DNA of 64,000 nucleotides from Dermacentor variabilis (taxonomy: Eukaryota > Arthropoda > Arachnida > Ixodida > Ixodidae). The position numbers and the translations under genes were made by a program. The notes beneath the pieces are model-generated. The model searched no databases. It had not been told where the DNA came from and saw nothing but the letters and a program-made list of their open reading frames with translations. This document shows, piece by piece, positions 20,151 to 32,670 of this stretch (position 1 is the stretch's first letter; each line of letters starts with the position of its first letter). The stretch is from NCBI RefSeq assembly GCF_050947875.1, contig NC_134568.1, positions 197,380,353 through 197,444,352 on the forward strand, in the 5' to 3' direction.

Positions 20151-22130
20151 TGTATAGAACATTGTGCTGCGCAGTGCTCTAAAGGTGTGCGTCTCCTATC
20201 GGGAATGCAATCATTTCTCGGGCCATTGAAAATATTCAGTGCTGACTAAACGGCACCTTTTTGGCAGTTGCGGCCAAACAAGGCAATGCATCTCAAGGGC
20301 AGTACATGCCATGAAGGAATCAAATGAGGAAGGTGCATGTCTGTTTTGCTCGATGCAAATATGGATGGCTCATGCAAACTGTGAGTGTTATCTGCAAGAG
20401 CTGATTGTCACACTGCTCCAAGAACATGAAAGGCCTGCCTGTTCGTTACATGTTCCACAAGAGAGCATGGAATACACTAAGTTTTCGCTGAGTGGTTATA
20501 TTCCACAGCTTGAGTTGCCTATAAAATCTCTGTGCAAAAAAATAGGTAAGGTTTTGTGCATTTGATCATGATCCCCTTCGAGTTTGATTTATTCGGGATC
20601 CACTGTACAGGCATATTTTAAAAAGTTGTCAATATATTTTTACTGGCTTTTGAGCTATATGCATGCAACATTTTTAACCAAAATTATGTAGCACCAAGCA
20701 TTTGCATTCCAGGCCAAAGCACTTGCATGCAGGAAGTGACCACATGGTATTAAGTTAATCATGTGATGTTCCTTTGATACAACACTTCACTGCACATTTT
20801 CTTGTCAGAAAGCATCCCTCAATATCTAAACAGTCTGTGTAAGTTCACTAGGGATTGCTTTAAAGACCTTTTAAACGTTGTTTAATGCCATATACTACTG
20901 GCTATTTTTATGGCCATACTATAGGCTCCACCATTGCATGAGCAGCTACAGTATCATTCTATACAGTGAATGCTTACTGTCCTGAAAATTTTGAAGCAAG
21001 CAAAATTCAATGTATTGCCAGTGCATCGCAAATTTGAAACTTAAATTTATGGAGGAAGAAAAGTACTGAGAAGGAGCATGATGTCAGTCAGCTAACCTTG
21101 TTAAGCCAGCCTTTTCTAATGTCGCACCTTTCTCCTTCCCTTCGGGTCCATGGGTGCTTTGGCTCTTGGGTAAAGGGTAAACACAGTTGTCAGACCTTTC
21201 GAGACTGTTTTTGATTCATGACATGCTTCTTCACTATTAGCCTACACTATCATATAAATTGGAATATAGGTCAACCCCATGCTTTGAGTTTGAGTTTTGA
21301 GTTTTATTTTTTTCCAGGTTATTATGCACAAGTAACAATCACTTGCCGGACCTGTAGCTGAAGGCTAGTTAAAGGTCCGATACAAAAAAATATAAAGGAA
21401 ATCCTAGCATAGCAGGAATAAAAAACGAACAAAAGTAACTACATACAAAGGTGTTGGTTGTTGATTCACATGTCAACTAAAAGAAAGTGAATACAGCAGA
21501 GTGCCAAATAACAGTGTAAGGGGCACAGTTCAAATACAAGAGAATACATATCGCAATGTAAATATGTGTACTATGATGTTAATTTCTTTTACGTATCCCA
21601 CAAAAAATTGCAGGTAATATCGATTAGTACTGAACTGGTTGATAAGGCATACAATTGATGAAATTCAATACGTACATAATAAGAAAACGAGAGCAATAAG
21701 ACATTTCAATGCATAACAAAACAACACAATAGCGTCATACTAATTACATGGAATAATCAGAAAATAATTTAAAAAATGTAATAATTCTTGCTTTATACAG
21801 ATCTATCAAGAAATACATTATTTACTCTGTCTTTAACAAAGAAAGAAAATATTGTTTCAGGGCACTAGGGACACTGGGCACAGGGCACAGGGCACTGTTA
21901 AAAAAATCTGGCTGGACCCATTTCACAACGAATGGTGTTGTTACTGCGATTTGCTTTAAAGCAGTGTAGCAACCCTTTGTATGACCAACACGGAAGCACC
22001 TCATGCATGAAGGCATGAGGTGTGTGTGCAGCCAGGCTCCTCTCTCATGCTGCGCCTTCTAGTAGTGCCACTGCGAAGTTTGCCTGTGGCGTGCATGTGA
22101 TTATATATTCAAAGAGGATTGCCTAAGTAT
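20151..22130. other. No gene recognised; possible old LINE 3' region at 21290-22020
   Basis: About 2 kb of AT-rich DNA. From 21290 to 22020 the texture (a TTTTATTTTTTTCC start, then a minus-strand vestige around 21822-22016 with CMRCFRVGHTKGCY) recalls LINE 3' regions, but I cannot name a family. The + frame at 20239-20565 (108 codons) has no motif I know and no clear splice context. Confidence 0.3.
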
Positions 22131-22184
22131 ATATGGTGTGGGTGCAATTCCAGTCAGCACCGGATACATTTTAAGGATCTTTTT

Positions 22185-22790
22185 TTGTCATTGAAAGGTA
22201 GCACATACCCAGTAGTACATAGGTAGCGACCCAAGTTAGTTTTCAGAGAGATTCATTGAGTGGCAGATAACCAGTGGCACGTACCCAATGAACCAAGTTG
22301 GCGTCAAAGGGGTTCATTGAGCGACACATACCTAGTGGCCTAAGTTAGCATGAAAGAGGTTCATTGAAGAGTGGTACATGCTCCGTGACCCAAGTTGACC
22401 TGACTGTCGGTTTCGAATTAAATTCCCTCTGCACAGCAACTGAATGTACTGCCCCATAAGACCATGGACCACCCAACAACCCAAGTTGGCAGGGAAACGA
22501 TTAGAAGAACAGTTGATAGATAGCCCATGGAAAGTGTGTGAAGTTCCCTAAAATTGCTACAAAACACATTTAATCTGTTTGCTCATCTCTTCAAAGGTTT
22601 CACTAAATTTCAACAGTCGCACCGTACCACTTTCTGTTCTCAAAAACCCTAAAACGATGTAGCACATACCCGGTAGTACATAGGTAGTGACCCAAGTAGG
22701 TGTCAAAGAGATCCATTGAGTGACAGATAACCAGTGGCACGTGCTCAGTGAACCAAGTTGGCATCAGAGAGGTTCATTGAAGAGTGGGAA
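22185..22790 (+). repeat. Imperfect tandem repeat, unit about 65-75 bp
   Basis: Units share GACCCAAGTT, CAAAGAGGTTCATTGA and ACATACCYAGTGG-like blocks. They are seen at 22190-22410 and again at 22665-22785, with a 250-bp diverged stretch between. The two outer blocks are nearly identical (both contain GTAGTACATAGGTAG). Confidence 0.82.
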
Positions 22791-23885
22791 CATCAACAAA
22801 CGACGACGAGCACCGACAATGTAGGCAGAAGAGAAAATTCCGTGGCTGTAACATCAATATTGCTACGGGTCAATCTAGATGATGCGATGCTCACCAAAAA
22901 TAACCTGTCCGAGCGAATGAGTGAGGCGGGGATACTGCTGGCTGGGTGCAATGCATGTGTTGTGTGCAATGCAGGATCAATTATTCAGCCTGCATTTACT
23001 CAGTGCACTGTCTGCTACTGGATGTGACGACCAGAAAAAAAAAATTGGTCACTTGTACATAAAACTTTAAAAAATTTAAGAATAAATTCTATTTATTTTA
23101 GGTTCTTTATGAAAACAGCAAAATTGATTTTTGTATAAAATATTTAAAAATATTGTTTATATTCCTTTTTTGTAAAGACAGCATCAGGAAGGCACTCAAT
23201 CGCAGCACCCATGCGGTAGTGCCATAAAGCGTCTGTAAGTAGGCACAGCAAATGTGATAACTAATGGTGAACAAGCAGTACAATAGAGACTCTAGGTTTA
23301 GCTGAAATGAAGCATGTAAAGTACATGTGCTATGGCTATCATTTGAAGAGGGATCATGACCTGGATAAAGGAAGTTTTCCATCCTTTATGAACCATGGAA
23401 GTCTATTGTGAGTTCTCACTTATGCATTGTGTGCATGTGAGACTCCTTCGGCATAGCATCTTTTCTGTTTTTATATCTGGCTGGCTCACCATTTGCAATA
23501 TAACTGGGAGATGCATTCAACTCTAAAAGCATGCCTCTTTGGATGGAGATGCCCTTGTCACACAAAGATACTGCCATTTAAGTCTCACATTTGCATTCCT
23601 GTTCTAAGACTTGCTTGCTGTCAAGGAGTTCAAAGGGTCATGGTGGGGTTAGGCGCCTCACACACATTAGGCAGTGGGGCCAAGGGCTGCATGGTTCATG
23701 TGCTATGCTGTCTGCTTATGCTTCCTGCTGTTCAGTGTGCCCCACCTTAAACGTAAACTGGAACTTTTTTGTCTATACAGAGTGGCTTTGGCTGCAAATG
23801 CATCCTTTAGATGAGCCAGACTGCAGGCACCTGACTGTAACATGTCACTGGCCATAAAGCAGGACAAAATCTGGTAGATGCCCAA
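22791..23885. other. No gene recognised
   Basis: About 1.1 kb with short open frames (22758-23027, 23107-23382 minus, 23493-23857) that show no conserved domain or splice pattern. Confidence 0.45.
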
Positions 23886-25640
23886 TTCATCATCATCATC
23901 AGCCTGGTTACGCCCACTGCAGGGCAAAGGCCTCTCCCATACTTCTCCAACTACCCCGGTCATGTACTAATTGTGGCCATGTTGTCCCTGCAAACTTCGT
24001 AATCTCATCCGCCCACCTAACTTCCTGCCGCCCTCTGCTACGCTTCCATTCCCTTGGAATCCATTCCGTAACTCTTAATAACCATCGGTTATCTTCCCTC
24101 CTCATTACGTGTCCTGCCCATGCCCATTTCTTTTTCTTGATTTCAACTAAGATATCATTAACTCGCGTTTGTTCCCTCACGCAATCAGCTCTTTTTTTAT
24201 CCCTTAACTTTACACCTATCATTCTTCTTTCCATAGCTCATTGCGTCGTCCTCAATTTAAGTATAACCCTTTTCGTAAGCCTCCAGGTTTCTGCCCCATA
24301 CGTGAGTACTGGTAAGACACAGCTAGAGGGGGGGGGGGATATCGACTTTTCTCTTAAGGGATAATGGCAACCTGCTGTTCATGATCTGGGAATGCCTGCC
24401 AAAACACACCCCAGCCCATTCTAATTCTTCTGATTATTTCAGTCTCATGATCCGGATCCGCAGTCAATACCTGTCCCAAGTAGATGTATTCCCTTACCAC
24501 TTCCAGTGCCTCACTACCTATCGTAAACTGTTGTTCTCTTCCGAGACTGTTAAACATTACTTTAGTTTTCTGCAGATTAATTTTTAGACCCACCCTTCGG
24601 CTTTGCCTCTCCAGGTCAGTGAGCATGCATTGCAGCTGGTCCCCTGAGTTACTAAGCAAGGCAATATCATCAGCGAATCGAAAGTTACTAAGGTATCCTC
24701 CATTAACTTGTATCCCCAATTCTTCCCAATCCATGTCTCTGAATACCTCCTGTAAACACGCTGCGAATAGCATTGGAGAGATCGTATCTGCCTGCCTGAC
24801 GCCTTTCTTTATGGGGATTTTGTTGCTTTCTTTATGGAGGACTACGGTGGCTGTGGAGCCGCTATGGATATCTTTCAGTATTTTTACATAGCGCTCGTCT
24901 ACACCCTGATTCCGTAATGTCTCTATGACTGCTGAGGTTTCGACTGAATCAAACGCTTTCTCGTAATCAATGAAAGCTATATATAAGGGTTGGTTATATT
25001 CCGCACATTTCTCTATCACCTGATTGATACTGTGAATATGGTCTATTGTTGAGTAGCCTTTACGGAATCCTGCCTTGTCCTTTGGTTGACAGAAGTCTAA
25101 GGTGTTCCTGATTCCATTTGCGATTACCTTAGTAAATACTTTGTAGGCAACGGACAGTAAGCTGATCAGTCTATAATTTTTCAAGTCTTTGGCGTCCCCT
25201 TTCTTATGGATTAGAATTATGTTGTTTTTCCAAGATTCTGGTACGCTCGAAGTCATGAGGCATTGCGTATACAGGGTGGCCAGTTTCTCTAGAACAATCT
25301 GCCCACCATCCTTCAACAAATCTGCTGTTACCTGATCCTCCCCAGCTGCCTTCCCCCTTTGCATAGCTCCCAAGGCTTTCTTTACTTCTTCCGGCGTTAC
25401 CTGTGGGATTTCAAATTCCTCTAGACTATTCTCTCTTCCATTATCGTCGTGGGTGCCACTGGTACTGTATAAATCTCTATAGAACTCCTCAGCCACTTGA
25501 ACTATCTCATCCATATTAGTAATGATATTGCTGGCTTTGTCTCTTAACGCATACATCTGATTCTTGCCAATTCCTAGTTTTTTCTTCACTGCTTTTAGGC
25601 TTCCTCCGTTCCTGCTCCGTTCCTCCGCCCAATTGTTCGG
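23886..25640 (-). mobile_element. RTE-like LINE, 5'-truncated
   Basis: The minus strand carries the RT and C-terminal region of a non-LTR retrotransposon. It ends at 23886 in a short (ATG/ATC)n repeat overlapping the stop region, as RTE-clade elements often do. The endonuclease domain is missing and the 5' end stops near 25640. Inside the coding part about 100 bp near 24327-24340 is replaced by an 11-G run, breaking the frame. A second copy of the same family lies in + orientation at 61873-64000. Confidence 0.88.
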
Positions 25641-25649
25641 TTGAAACAA
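24354..25649 (-). pseudogene. LINE reverse transcriptase (RTE-like)
   Basis: The 431 open codons cover the RT domain. About residue 120 there is MQRGKAAGEDQVTADLLK, then WKNNIILIHKKGD, NYRLISLLSVAYKVFTKVI and AFIDYEKAFDSVE (first catalytic aspartate). GVRQADTISPMLF follows, where G-D is usual after R-Q, so a conserved glycine is alanine. The catalytic box is FRFADDIALLS. EYIYLGQVLTAD lies near the end. The C-terminal segment continues at 23908-24234 (LVEIKKKKWAWAGHVMRRED) after a break. It copies RNA to DNA at the target site in intact elements. This copy lacks the endonuclease. Confidence 0.9.
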
Positions 25650-26179
25650 ATGAAGAGAACTGTGTCATGCGCTTCATGTGGGGATGTCAATTACAAAAAT
25701 GAGAGCTAGTGTTGACAAATTAATTTTTGTGGTGTCCACATCTCTCTGTGTCTTGTTTATATTTCGCTGGTAATATTTATATAGTAGAGTCTCGATGATA
25801 TGATCACACCTGATACAAAGCTCAGGATATTAATTTTCGAAAGTTCCTACCCAAGTCAATTAGCTTACGTGCGAAATTTCAAATGTTGCAAAATAAGGCA
25901 GGTTGCCAAGTCACTTTCACTGAAAGCTTCTTTAAGCTGAGTTTATTTTCTTCTTCTTTCTTGGTACTTTGTGTGCCCTGCCATTTTCCCAAAAAGCAAT
26001 ATTCTTTTAGCAAACAAGGATGATGCTAGGTAGGGTCTGAAATCAGTGGTTGATCACCGAGGACTTCTTTCATACACACATTTAATTTTTACCCATAAGC
26101 TCATTGCAGGCTGCTGAAAGTGTAAGTACATTTGATTTTCAAATCATCCTAGTCACTTGCAAGGTCTCTGCTCTTTTAG
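25650..26179. other. Intronic or upstream non-coding DNA
   Basis: At 25780-25900 a TAGTAGAGTCTCGATGATA-like start resembles sequence at 46730-46830, probably two copies of one more Tigger-type terminus. The polypyrimidine tract and TTTTAG acceptor of the next exon lie at 26166-26179. Confidence 0.45.
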
Positions 26180-26352
26180 GTCGAGCTCATCTCGCACACC
26201 ATCACATTCACGGTCACGAAGCTACTCCCGCAGTCCCAGCTTGAACAGCGTCTCTTCAGCTTCAAGTTCACCCAGCCGCCGGAGAATCCAGGCTTCATCA
26301 GCTGGTGGTGCCAGCATGCTCCCTTCTAGGAACCCATCGCCACCAAAGAAAG
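26180..26352 (+). CDS. ZC3H18: ZC3H18-like gene, internal exon (Arg/Ser-rich)
   Basis: The acceptor TCTTTTAG precedes 26180 and the donor AAAG|GTGACT follows 26352. The exon of 173 nt enters in phase 2 and leaves in phase 1. It encodes an Arg/Ser-rich low-complexity stretch (SSSRTPSHSRSRSYSRSPSL) that then becomes Ser/Pro-rich, as in RS-type nuclear RNA-binding proteins. By itself it is not diagnostic. The assignment rests on the phase-matched downstream exons, whose C-terminus resembles ZC3H18, a CCCH zinc-finger protein known to link the cap-binding complex and ARS2 to nuclear RNA decay. The CCCH finger would lie in earlier exons, not seen here. Confidence 0.72.
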
Positions 26353-26477
26353 GTGACTTTACCTTGCAAACATTTGTATGCTGAACCCATAAGAAAACAG
26401 TCTTGAATAATGCAGAATGAGAATGCATGGGAGCACCTGAAAATTTTCACAGGTGAGGTTGAAACTGTGTACGCTTA

Positions 26478-26776
26478 AAGGGGTCCTGAATCACTTTTTA
26501 TCACAGTTAAGAAATGTATTTAACAATAAAATAGACTCTCTCAGAAAAAAATTTGGAGCATTCTCAAGCTTTGCCTTTAAGAGTGGAACGCGATAGATTT
26601 CAAAGATGCCTGATTGCTTGTCACGCTTCCCGGCAACCGCAGCTGTCTTGCAGTTGCGCGGAGACGAGTGCTATGGTGGTGTTGCAAGGAACCGAGCGGG
26701 CCATGCCACTCGGAAAAGGGGTTTGTGTTTGAGTTTCGGTGTAACAGAATTATCTTTTCCAGTATATTCAAATTAA
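26478..26776. mobile_element. Truncated MITE with a TTAAAGGGGTCC end
   Basis: It starts CTTAAAGGGGTCCTGAATCA, a terminus type I associate with tick MITEs. The matching right end was not found. It runs up to the TTAA where piggyBac P1 inserted. Confidence 0.4.
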
Positions 26777-28455
26777 CTCTTTCATTACCACGCCTATTCA
26801 AATCGATCACCGGTGATTGATACATTAGATCGCCGATTTCGGCTTGTTGGGGCTGTTTCTTATCCGCTTAAGGCCATCCACAAGTAGTACAGGCACTGAA
26901 CTTTCAGAATCAGTTAAAATTTTCACACTCCGGCGATGTTGTGATTTTTGACGGACGTTTTTGCAAACTAATGTGCGTATATTGTAGCGAAAAGAGGCGT
27001 GACTGTCACCTTCTGCTGCGCTCAAGAAAAAAGCATGGTGCTCATGATTACGCTGCACTAGTATCCAAATTTTTTAATAAAATGACTCCCAGCAAGTAAA
27101 TAATTAAATTATATCACCGGCTTTGCCGTCCGACAGTGCTGAGCGGGGATAATTGAAACGAAAATGACACCAGCTGTTCACTGGTAAGCTTTGGTTTGGA
27201 GTCCGAATCGTTTTGTTCCACCAAAGTGTATTTCTGAAGGTACGCTGCATGTCCAACATGTGGACCTGGCATTTTCCACTAGTTTCCAAGAGTTTTGGTT
27301 TCGTTTCTCTTGTAAAATCTATGCAAGGGGCTTTGACGGTGTCACTGCAGTTATCGAAAGTCACTCCCATGGCGGCGTCCTGCGAAGCTGTGTCGTGAGA
27401 AAAGCGTCGTGATCGAAACTATGCTACACCCGCAGTTTAGTGGTGATGAGTCGAATTATGATTCCGAAGATGACAGCAAAGCAGATTCAAGCTCTGATGG
27501 CGACAATGTTTTGAGTCAGCTTGGGACATGCGCAGCTGTTCAACGGCGAGTTTCCTTTATAGCCTTGAGCGGTCTCCTTCCTTGTGCACTTTTATCTGCC
27601 GATCTTTTTGCACAATCTGAGAGCTCTACTGATTATTTTCAGGGTGCCTACTTCGCTTCATTATGATGTGCTGCCATCGGCAGAAAAACTTCCGTTCACG
27701 CCAAGAAGGCTGCCTGTAGCACATATCGGTTCAGCACTACAGATCAGTGCAAGACAGTTTACAACAGCGTGGGATTTTTTTCTAATCTTCTTCTCTGCAG
27801 AGGTGATAAATATAATGTGAAAAGATGCATACAGATATGCTTGGATGCATAATCTTGTAGTTGCCCAGCTACTATGTGAGCAATCAGTCCTGGAAGAGGT
27901 GCATGACTCTAGACAAACTGGTGAAGTACGTTCCTTGGACTTCTCATTGGACAATCCTCATCAGACCATCCTCAGTAGATGCCGAAGAGGCGGAACTGCA
28001 AAATGTTTTACAAGGATCGCAAAGTTGAACAAAAATCATATGTTTTGTGAAAAAAGTGCGGAGTGCACATATGCTTCATGAAATCCAGGAACTGCTTTAC
28101 CGCCTGGCTTGAGCAATGAACTGGTCTTAGTTTCTTTTTTATATAGGAAAAACGGCTGTTTACTGAGCATTTATATTTTTAAATATTATTGCTGGGTTGT
28201 TTATCTTTGAAAGGTGTATTCTGAATTTCCTTTGATATTATTGTTTTTATCAACTGGCAGCAAAAATGGCGTTTTCTAGAATTTTTATGTTTTACCTAAT
28301 AAACTTTTTTTTTGGCAACGCATGTTTTTGGAAAGAGTATTTCATAATGCATATTATGCTATGTTGAAATGTGTACTGAAATATTACTTGTAGTGGTAAA
28401 AAAAATTTTCAGAGACTGATAAAAAAACGACCATTTTCTCACTGTAACGAAAGAG
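26777..28455 (+). mobile_element. piggyBac-like element P1, 1679 bp
   Basis: It is flanked by TTAA on both sides (26773-26776 and 28456-28459). The ends are CTCTTTCATTACCACG and the reverse complement of CTCTTTCGTTACAGTG. P2 at 53401-55075 is a second copy of nearly equal length (1675 bp) in the opposite orientation. The interior keeps the N- and C-terminal ends of a transposase and lacks the catalytic middle, so both copies descend from one internally deleted element. It lies in the first ZC3H18 intron. Confidence 0.92.
27400..28090 (+). pseudogene. piggyBac transposase remnant, core deleted
   Basis: At 27430-27540 the + strand reads an acidic N-terminal stretch (ESNYDSEDDSKADSSSDGDN), the usual composition of PGBD N-termini. 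At 27845-28080 it reads the C-terminal cysteine-rich zinc-binding region (QTGEVRSLDFS, then LSRCRRGGTAKCFTRIAKL and MFCEKSAECTYAS). The DDD catalytic domain between them is absent. The equivalent pieces sit in antisense at 53790-54440 in P2. Confidence 0.75.
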
Positions 28456-28459
28456 TTAA

Positions 28460-29781
28460 ACCTCGATGCTATCATGTCTATAGGTTGTGTTTTGGTCATA
28501 CTTTACGATTTTTCTGACGTGTTTTACTTTGAGGAGTTCAATTAGTTCAGTAACGAATCTGCGCCACGCAGAGAGCCTGCATGGTTATGGTTTAGAATGA
28601 TGTTTTGCCAAGCGACATCCAGCGTCGTCATTGCCTTTTTTGCAGCAGGGGACCCTTCGTACAATTCCATTAATACTTTCCACAAAAAGTACTTCAATGT
28701 GTTCAGTTGAAGCAAAGTTTTTGGCAATCAAAGATCACTTGTGATGCCCTTTGTAGTGCTCCCAGTCCTTAATGCCTTGGACTGTGAAAGCTGCAGTGGA
28801 GCAGCGCGGTGGTGCCCACAACACTCCATTTACTAAATGTCACTGTGGCACGCACTTCAAATTTTATTCTGGATGTTCACATGGATGCCACTACTTCTAA
28901 TTTTGCCACCTACGAAGTGCAAAACTCGAAGGCTATCCTTCAGTTTACTGTTAAATGCTGTCTCATCTCTTTGCTGGTCTACAGTGTACTAGACAGCTAC
29001 GTGTGGCCATACTCGCACCAAGTGCCATGATTAGCACATTTCCTTTCGCACTTAGGTATCTTGCTCGTGCGAGTACATAGGAAGCAGCACGCTCGTCGGC
29101 TTAGCAATAGGAGCTTCACTCTGAAGTTGTGTTTAAAGGATTCCAAACTTAATGAGTCGGGATGAACGAATAGTGATTTTTAAGACCTAATCAAATACGA
29201 GTCGAATAGTGCCACAAGTGAATCGAATCGAATACTTTTCACATAATGAGCAGCTGTTATCAAACTTAATGCAACACATTGTTCGCATCCCAGTATTCAT
29301 AAAGTTAACAAGTTTCTGTCATTACATAGCACATTATGAAGGGTTGTTTCTTCAAAACATAAATGAAGCTTGAGAAGGAAACAAGTAGTTTCTTCGCATC
29401 CATAGGGAAACTCTTCAGAGAGTGTGAATGATCGCTGTAAGGGAAAAGAAAAGGAAAGGTTGGGAGAGGAGAAAAGGAAGAAGTGACAATAAACAAGGAT
29501 GGCTACCTTGTCATACTGACGTATCTCAGTTTTATTACAAATTTTGCGCAGTCAAGAACAGGCTTCGAACCTGTGTTATGTACCTCATCCACTTAGTTTC
29601 ACTGAGGATTATGTGCTTGGACGTTTTTGAAATTGGTGCGGACTGCAACAGGCACGCGAGCGTGGCAAGCCTTTTCCACGGAGGACGGTTCGCTGTTGCG
29701 AGTGAGCAGTGATCTCTTGTTCAAAACGCTCACAAACGACCTTTTGCTATTGGTGGTACAACGTAACCATGTACGACCAGC
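28460..29781. other. Intronic DNA, no gene recognised
   Basis: About 1.3 kb. The last 400 bp (29380-29780) precede the gag start of the next LTR element and may hold its 5' LTR or leader, but no LTR pair can be shown. At 29545-29575 a TTCGAACC motif resembles a tRNA B-box without a convincing A-box. Confidence 0.4.
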
Positions 29782-31615
29782 ATGAGTGAACAAGGCCGAA
29801 CATGTGAGAGTGCGCAAGACATTTTTCATCGTATAACGGAACTCGAGCAGAGAAACAGTGAACACCAGCAACAAATACTAGAGCTTATCATGAAAAACGT
29901 CCTCCGGCATTCTCGGAAGCCATCGTTGGAACCAGTAAAACCGGATGATTATCGTACAAACTCTCAAGCTTGGCTGAGTTTCTATGAGTACACGTGCGAC
30001 CAAAATAGTTGGCGACAAGACCTTGACAAGGTTATGAAATATGCGCTTGTACCTACGAGGCATAGCGAAAAGCTGGCATGACTTGAGAATCACCTAAAGA
30101 GTGCACCGGCTGTGGGCCGAGTGCAAAGACAGTTTTTAGCACTTTCTCCGAGAATAAGCTCCAGAGCTGAAACAGCGCTATGGCCTTCAAATATAATTCC
30201 GACACTCTGGTAGAATATTTTTTTGAGAAGAGAAGGCTGCTACATGTTGCTGACTCCACGTTATCAGACTCGTCGCTCATACCTAGGATGCTAGAATTGC
30301 CGAAGACCATACAGCACAATGTCCCAACTACGAACGCCGCATACTGTTGATGACTTGCTTACAAATATTAAATATTTATGCACTCTGCAGCATCAAGAGA
30401 GTGCTTCTAACGGCTACAGTACTTCATCATATGAAGATCACACACCGCGATGTAAAAACGTGACCAGGTTGACATCGGGAGGTCACCCTCTCTCATTTCA
30501 AGAGCCCATCTTCCTTACCAGTCATGCCAAGCTTGTATATATTTCTGTGCATGCAAATGGGACGGATGTCAAGGCTTTAGTAGATAGTGGAGCTTCGATA
30601 ACAGCTGCAAACAAAAGCGAAATTCCGGACCTAAGCATTGTAGAAGATTGTCCTGTGACGGTGTATGGTTACGACGGCAAGAAACAGACAAATAATGACT
30701 GGTGGGCAGAAGTGTTGATCATGTGCAAAGGAAAAAAACACCTTAACTAAGGCTGTCATGCTCGATGGAGTAAAATATCAGTTGCTCTTGTCTCGCCCAG
30801 TCATACAACAGCTACGACTTAGCCTCTACTGGAACAGGGAAGTCACTACTCGAGATGACTGCCAAATGTCTTCGGTTTCACTTACTGAACATCAACGGAA
30901 GCCCACTACAGCGGCGGACGTTATCAAGCTGTATTCAGAGCTAATATGCCTCAGGGGCTCTCCAAAGGCCACATCAAAGTTTGAAGTACTGTTTGAACTT
31001 CACGACAAGACTAGTGAAATGCAAGACCTACAATATGTCGCGAGAGAAGAAATGTTAGTTGAAGGAAGAAATACAGAAGATGCTCGACACCGGTGTAATC
31101 CGCCCATCAACCTCTGCCTTCGCTTCTCCGATCACCATTGCTCCTAAAGGAGATGGCACATTTCGTCTCTGTACTGATTACAGGCAGGTCAACAAACAGA
31201 ATGACTTATTTCCCTTTCCAATGTCACTTATCAACGAAATCATCAATGAAACAGGGGGCCGTAAGATCTTTTCTCACTTGGACCTTTACAAAGGCTTCTG
31301 GCAAGTACCACTGTCAGAGAAGACTAAAAAGTTTTCCACCTTCGTGACACCATTCGACATGTACGAGTATAACAGACAACCTTTTGGCTGGAAGAACTCA
31401 CCCGCAAGGTTTCAGAAGATGATGAACAATGTTCTAAAGCCATATATCGGAATTTTTTGCAATGTTTACATTGATTACATCGTGTATTCTAGGTCTGAGC
31501 AGGAGCACACTGAACACATGGCGAAGGTCTAACAAGCACTCATCATTGCCGATCTAAAGATAAATGAAAAAAAGAGTGATTTCTTTTAGCCGAAGGTCCA
31601 TCTCGGCAGAGTGTT
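29782..31615 (+). pseudogene. Ty3/gypsy gag-pol relic (gag, protease, RT)
   Basis: The gag-like part at 29782-30081 opens MSEQGRTCESAQDIFHRITE with a coiled-coil-like ELEQRNSEHQQQILELI, then is broken by stops. Protease at 30319-30750 keeps the motif VKALVDSGASITAANKSE, so its catalytic aspartate is present. RT at 31059-31532 runs through MLDTGVIRPSTSAFASPI, FRLCTDYRQVN, FSHLDLYKGFWQV and PARFQKMMNNVLKPYI. At the catalytic box it reads VYIDYIVYS: the second aspartate of Y-x-D-D is tyrosine, so RT is inactive. The thumb breaks at 31600-31620 next to Tigger B1. RNase H and integrase are not found beyond it. Arrangement and motifs fit Ty3/gypsy, distinct from the element at 1-7228. Confidence 0.87.
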
Positions 31616-31852
31616 CAATGGTACTACAGCCAAATCTCGATATAACGAATCACGTGAGACCGCCGAAAATCGTTCGTTATTTTGAAATATTGTTGTAATG
31701 AAAAACTTGCGGTTATAAGCCAGTGGACAAACCTGGGAATGAAAATGACGTACATGCTTTGGCAGGAGACGTGTGTGCAAACAAGAATACTCTCAAATAA
31801 AATTGTTTCACTCGCTTCAAAGCTGCTTTATTTGAAGAAATCAGTGATATTC

Positions 31853-32670
31853 TTCAGGTGCATGCAGCACATGACTGATTAGAAATGCGTCTACATTTTC
31901 CTCTTTGCGCAATACCTCATTGGGTCCGTCATTGCCCTGAACAATAAAAGTGTGGACTTTGTTCATGTACACTAAAACATCAATGTTCAACACGATCTCA
32001 TCTTCTGTGTTCGGTGACCCACAGTCGCCTTCCTTCGGGTCATCATCATCACTGGAGACGTCGCGAATTCATTTAACGATCTCATCGGTTGTCAGGTCCG
32101 CTGCCATTAGGCCTGCGCTGTTACTCTCTGCGTAGTCGTTGAAGGAAGAGACGGCGGGCAGCAGTTCAGCAACGTCGGTCTACAGGTCTTCTGGGTTGTT
32201 GTCGGTGACCTCCAGGTCATCTTCAAGCTGCACAGGCGCTTTGACAAGCCCTGCTTTTCGCCATCAGTTGATAATGGTGGACGCCTTCAAGTTCCACCAA
32301 GTTTCTGTGAGCATTTCCGCTGCCTGACGAATATTGATTGCAGTCGGCTGCTTTAAGCGGAGATTGATAAAGAATCGCTGTACAAGGCGCTCACGAAATT
32401 CTGCTTTCACACTCTTTATAATGTCCTGGTCTAGGGGTTGCAGCGAGGATGTGTTGTTTGGCGGCAGAAGCTCCAAGCAAATGTGCATCAAGCGAGCATT
32501 CACAATGTGAGGAGAGCAGTTGTCGACAACCAGTAGAATTCTTCGGTCATCCCTCCTCATTTGGTTGTCGAGTTTGATGAGCCACTTTAAAAAGAGCTCT
32601 CTGGTCATCTAGGCTCATTTGTTGGCGCAGTAGTTGTACGGTAGCGACATGACGTTTTTAGACTGCCCGA
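31853..32670 (-). pseudogene. Tigger B transposase, C-terminal half
   Basis: Reading leftward from 32670 there is VMSLPYNYCANK, then two stops, then MTRELFLKWLIKLDNQMRR. RRILLVVDNCSPHIV follows (second catalytic aspartate), then PPNNTSSLQPLDQDIIKSVK (third aspartate). After a frameshift near 32260 the acidic C-terminal part follows: SFNDYAESNSAGLMAADLTT and, after an in-frame stop, VSSDDDDPKEGDCG. The first catalytic aspartate and the DNA-binding domains are not recognised. Multiple stops make it non-functional and older-looking than Tigger C. Confidence 0.82.

Noticed and set aside
20239..20565. 108-codon frame as an upstream ZC3H18 exon
   Set aside because: No low-complexity RS or CCCH features and no suitable phase-2 donor at its end.
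29545..29600. tRNA-like B-box (TTCGAACC)
   Set aside because: No A-box at proper spacing and no cloverleaf.
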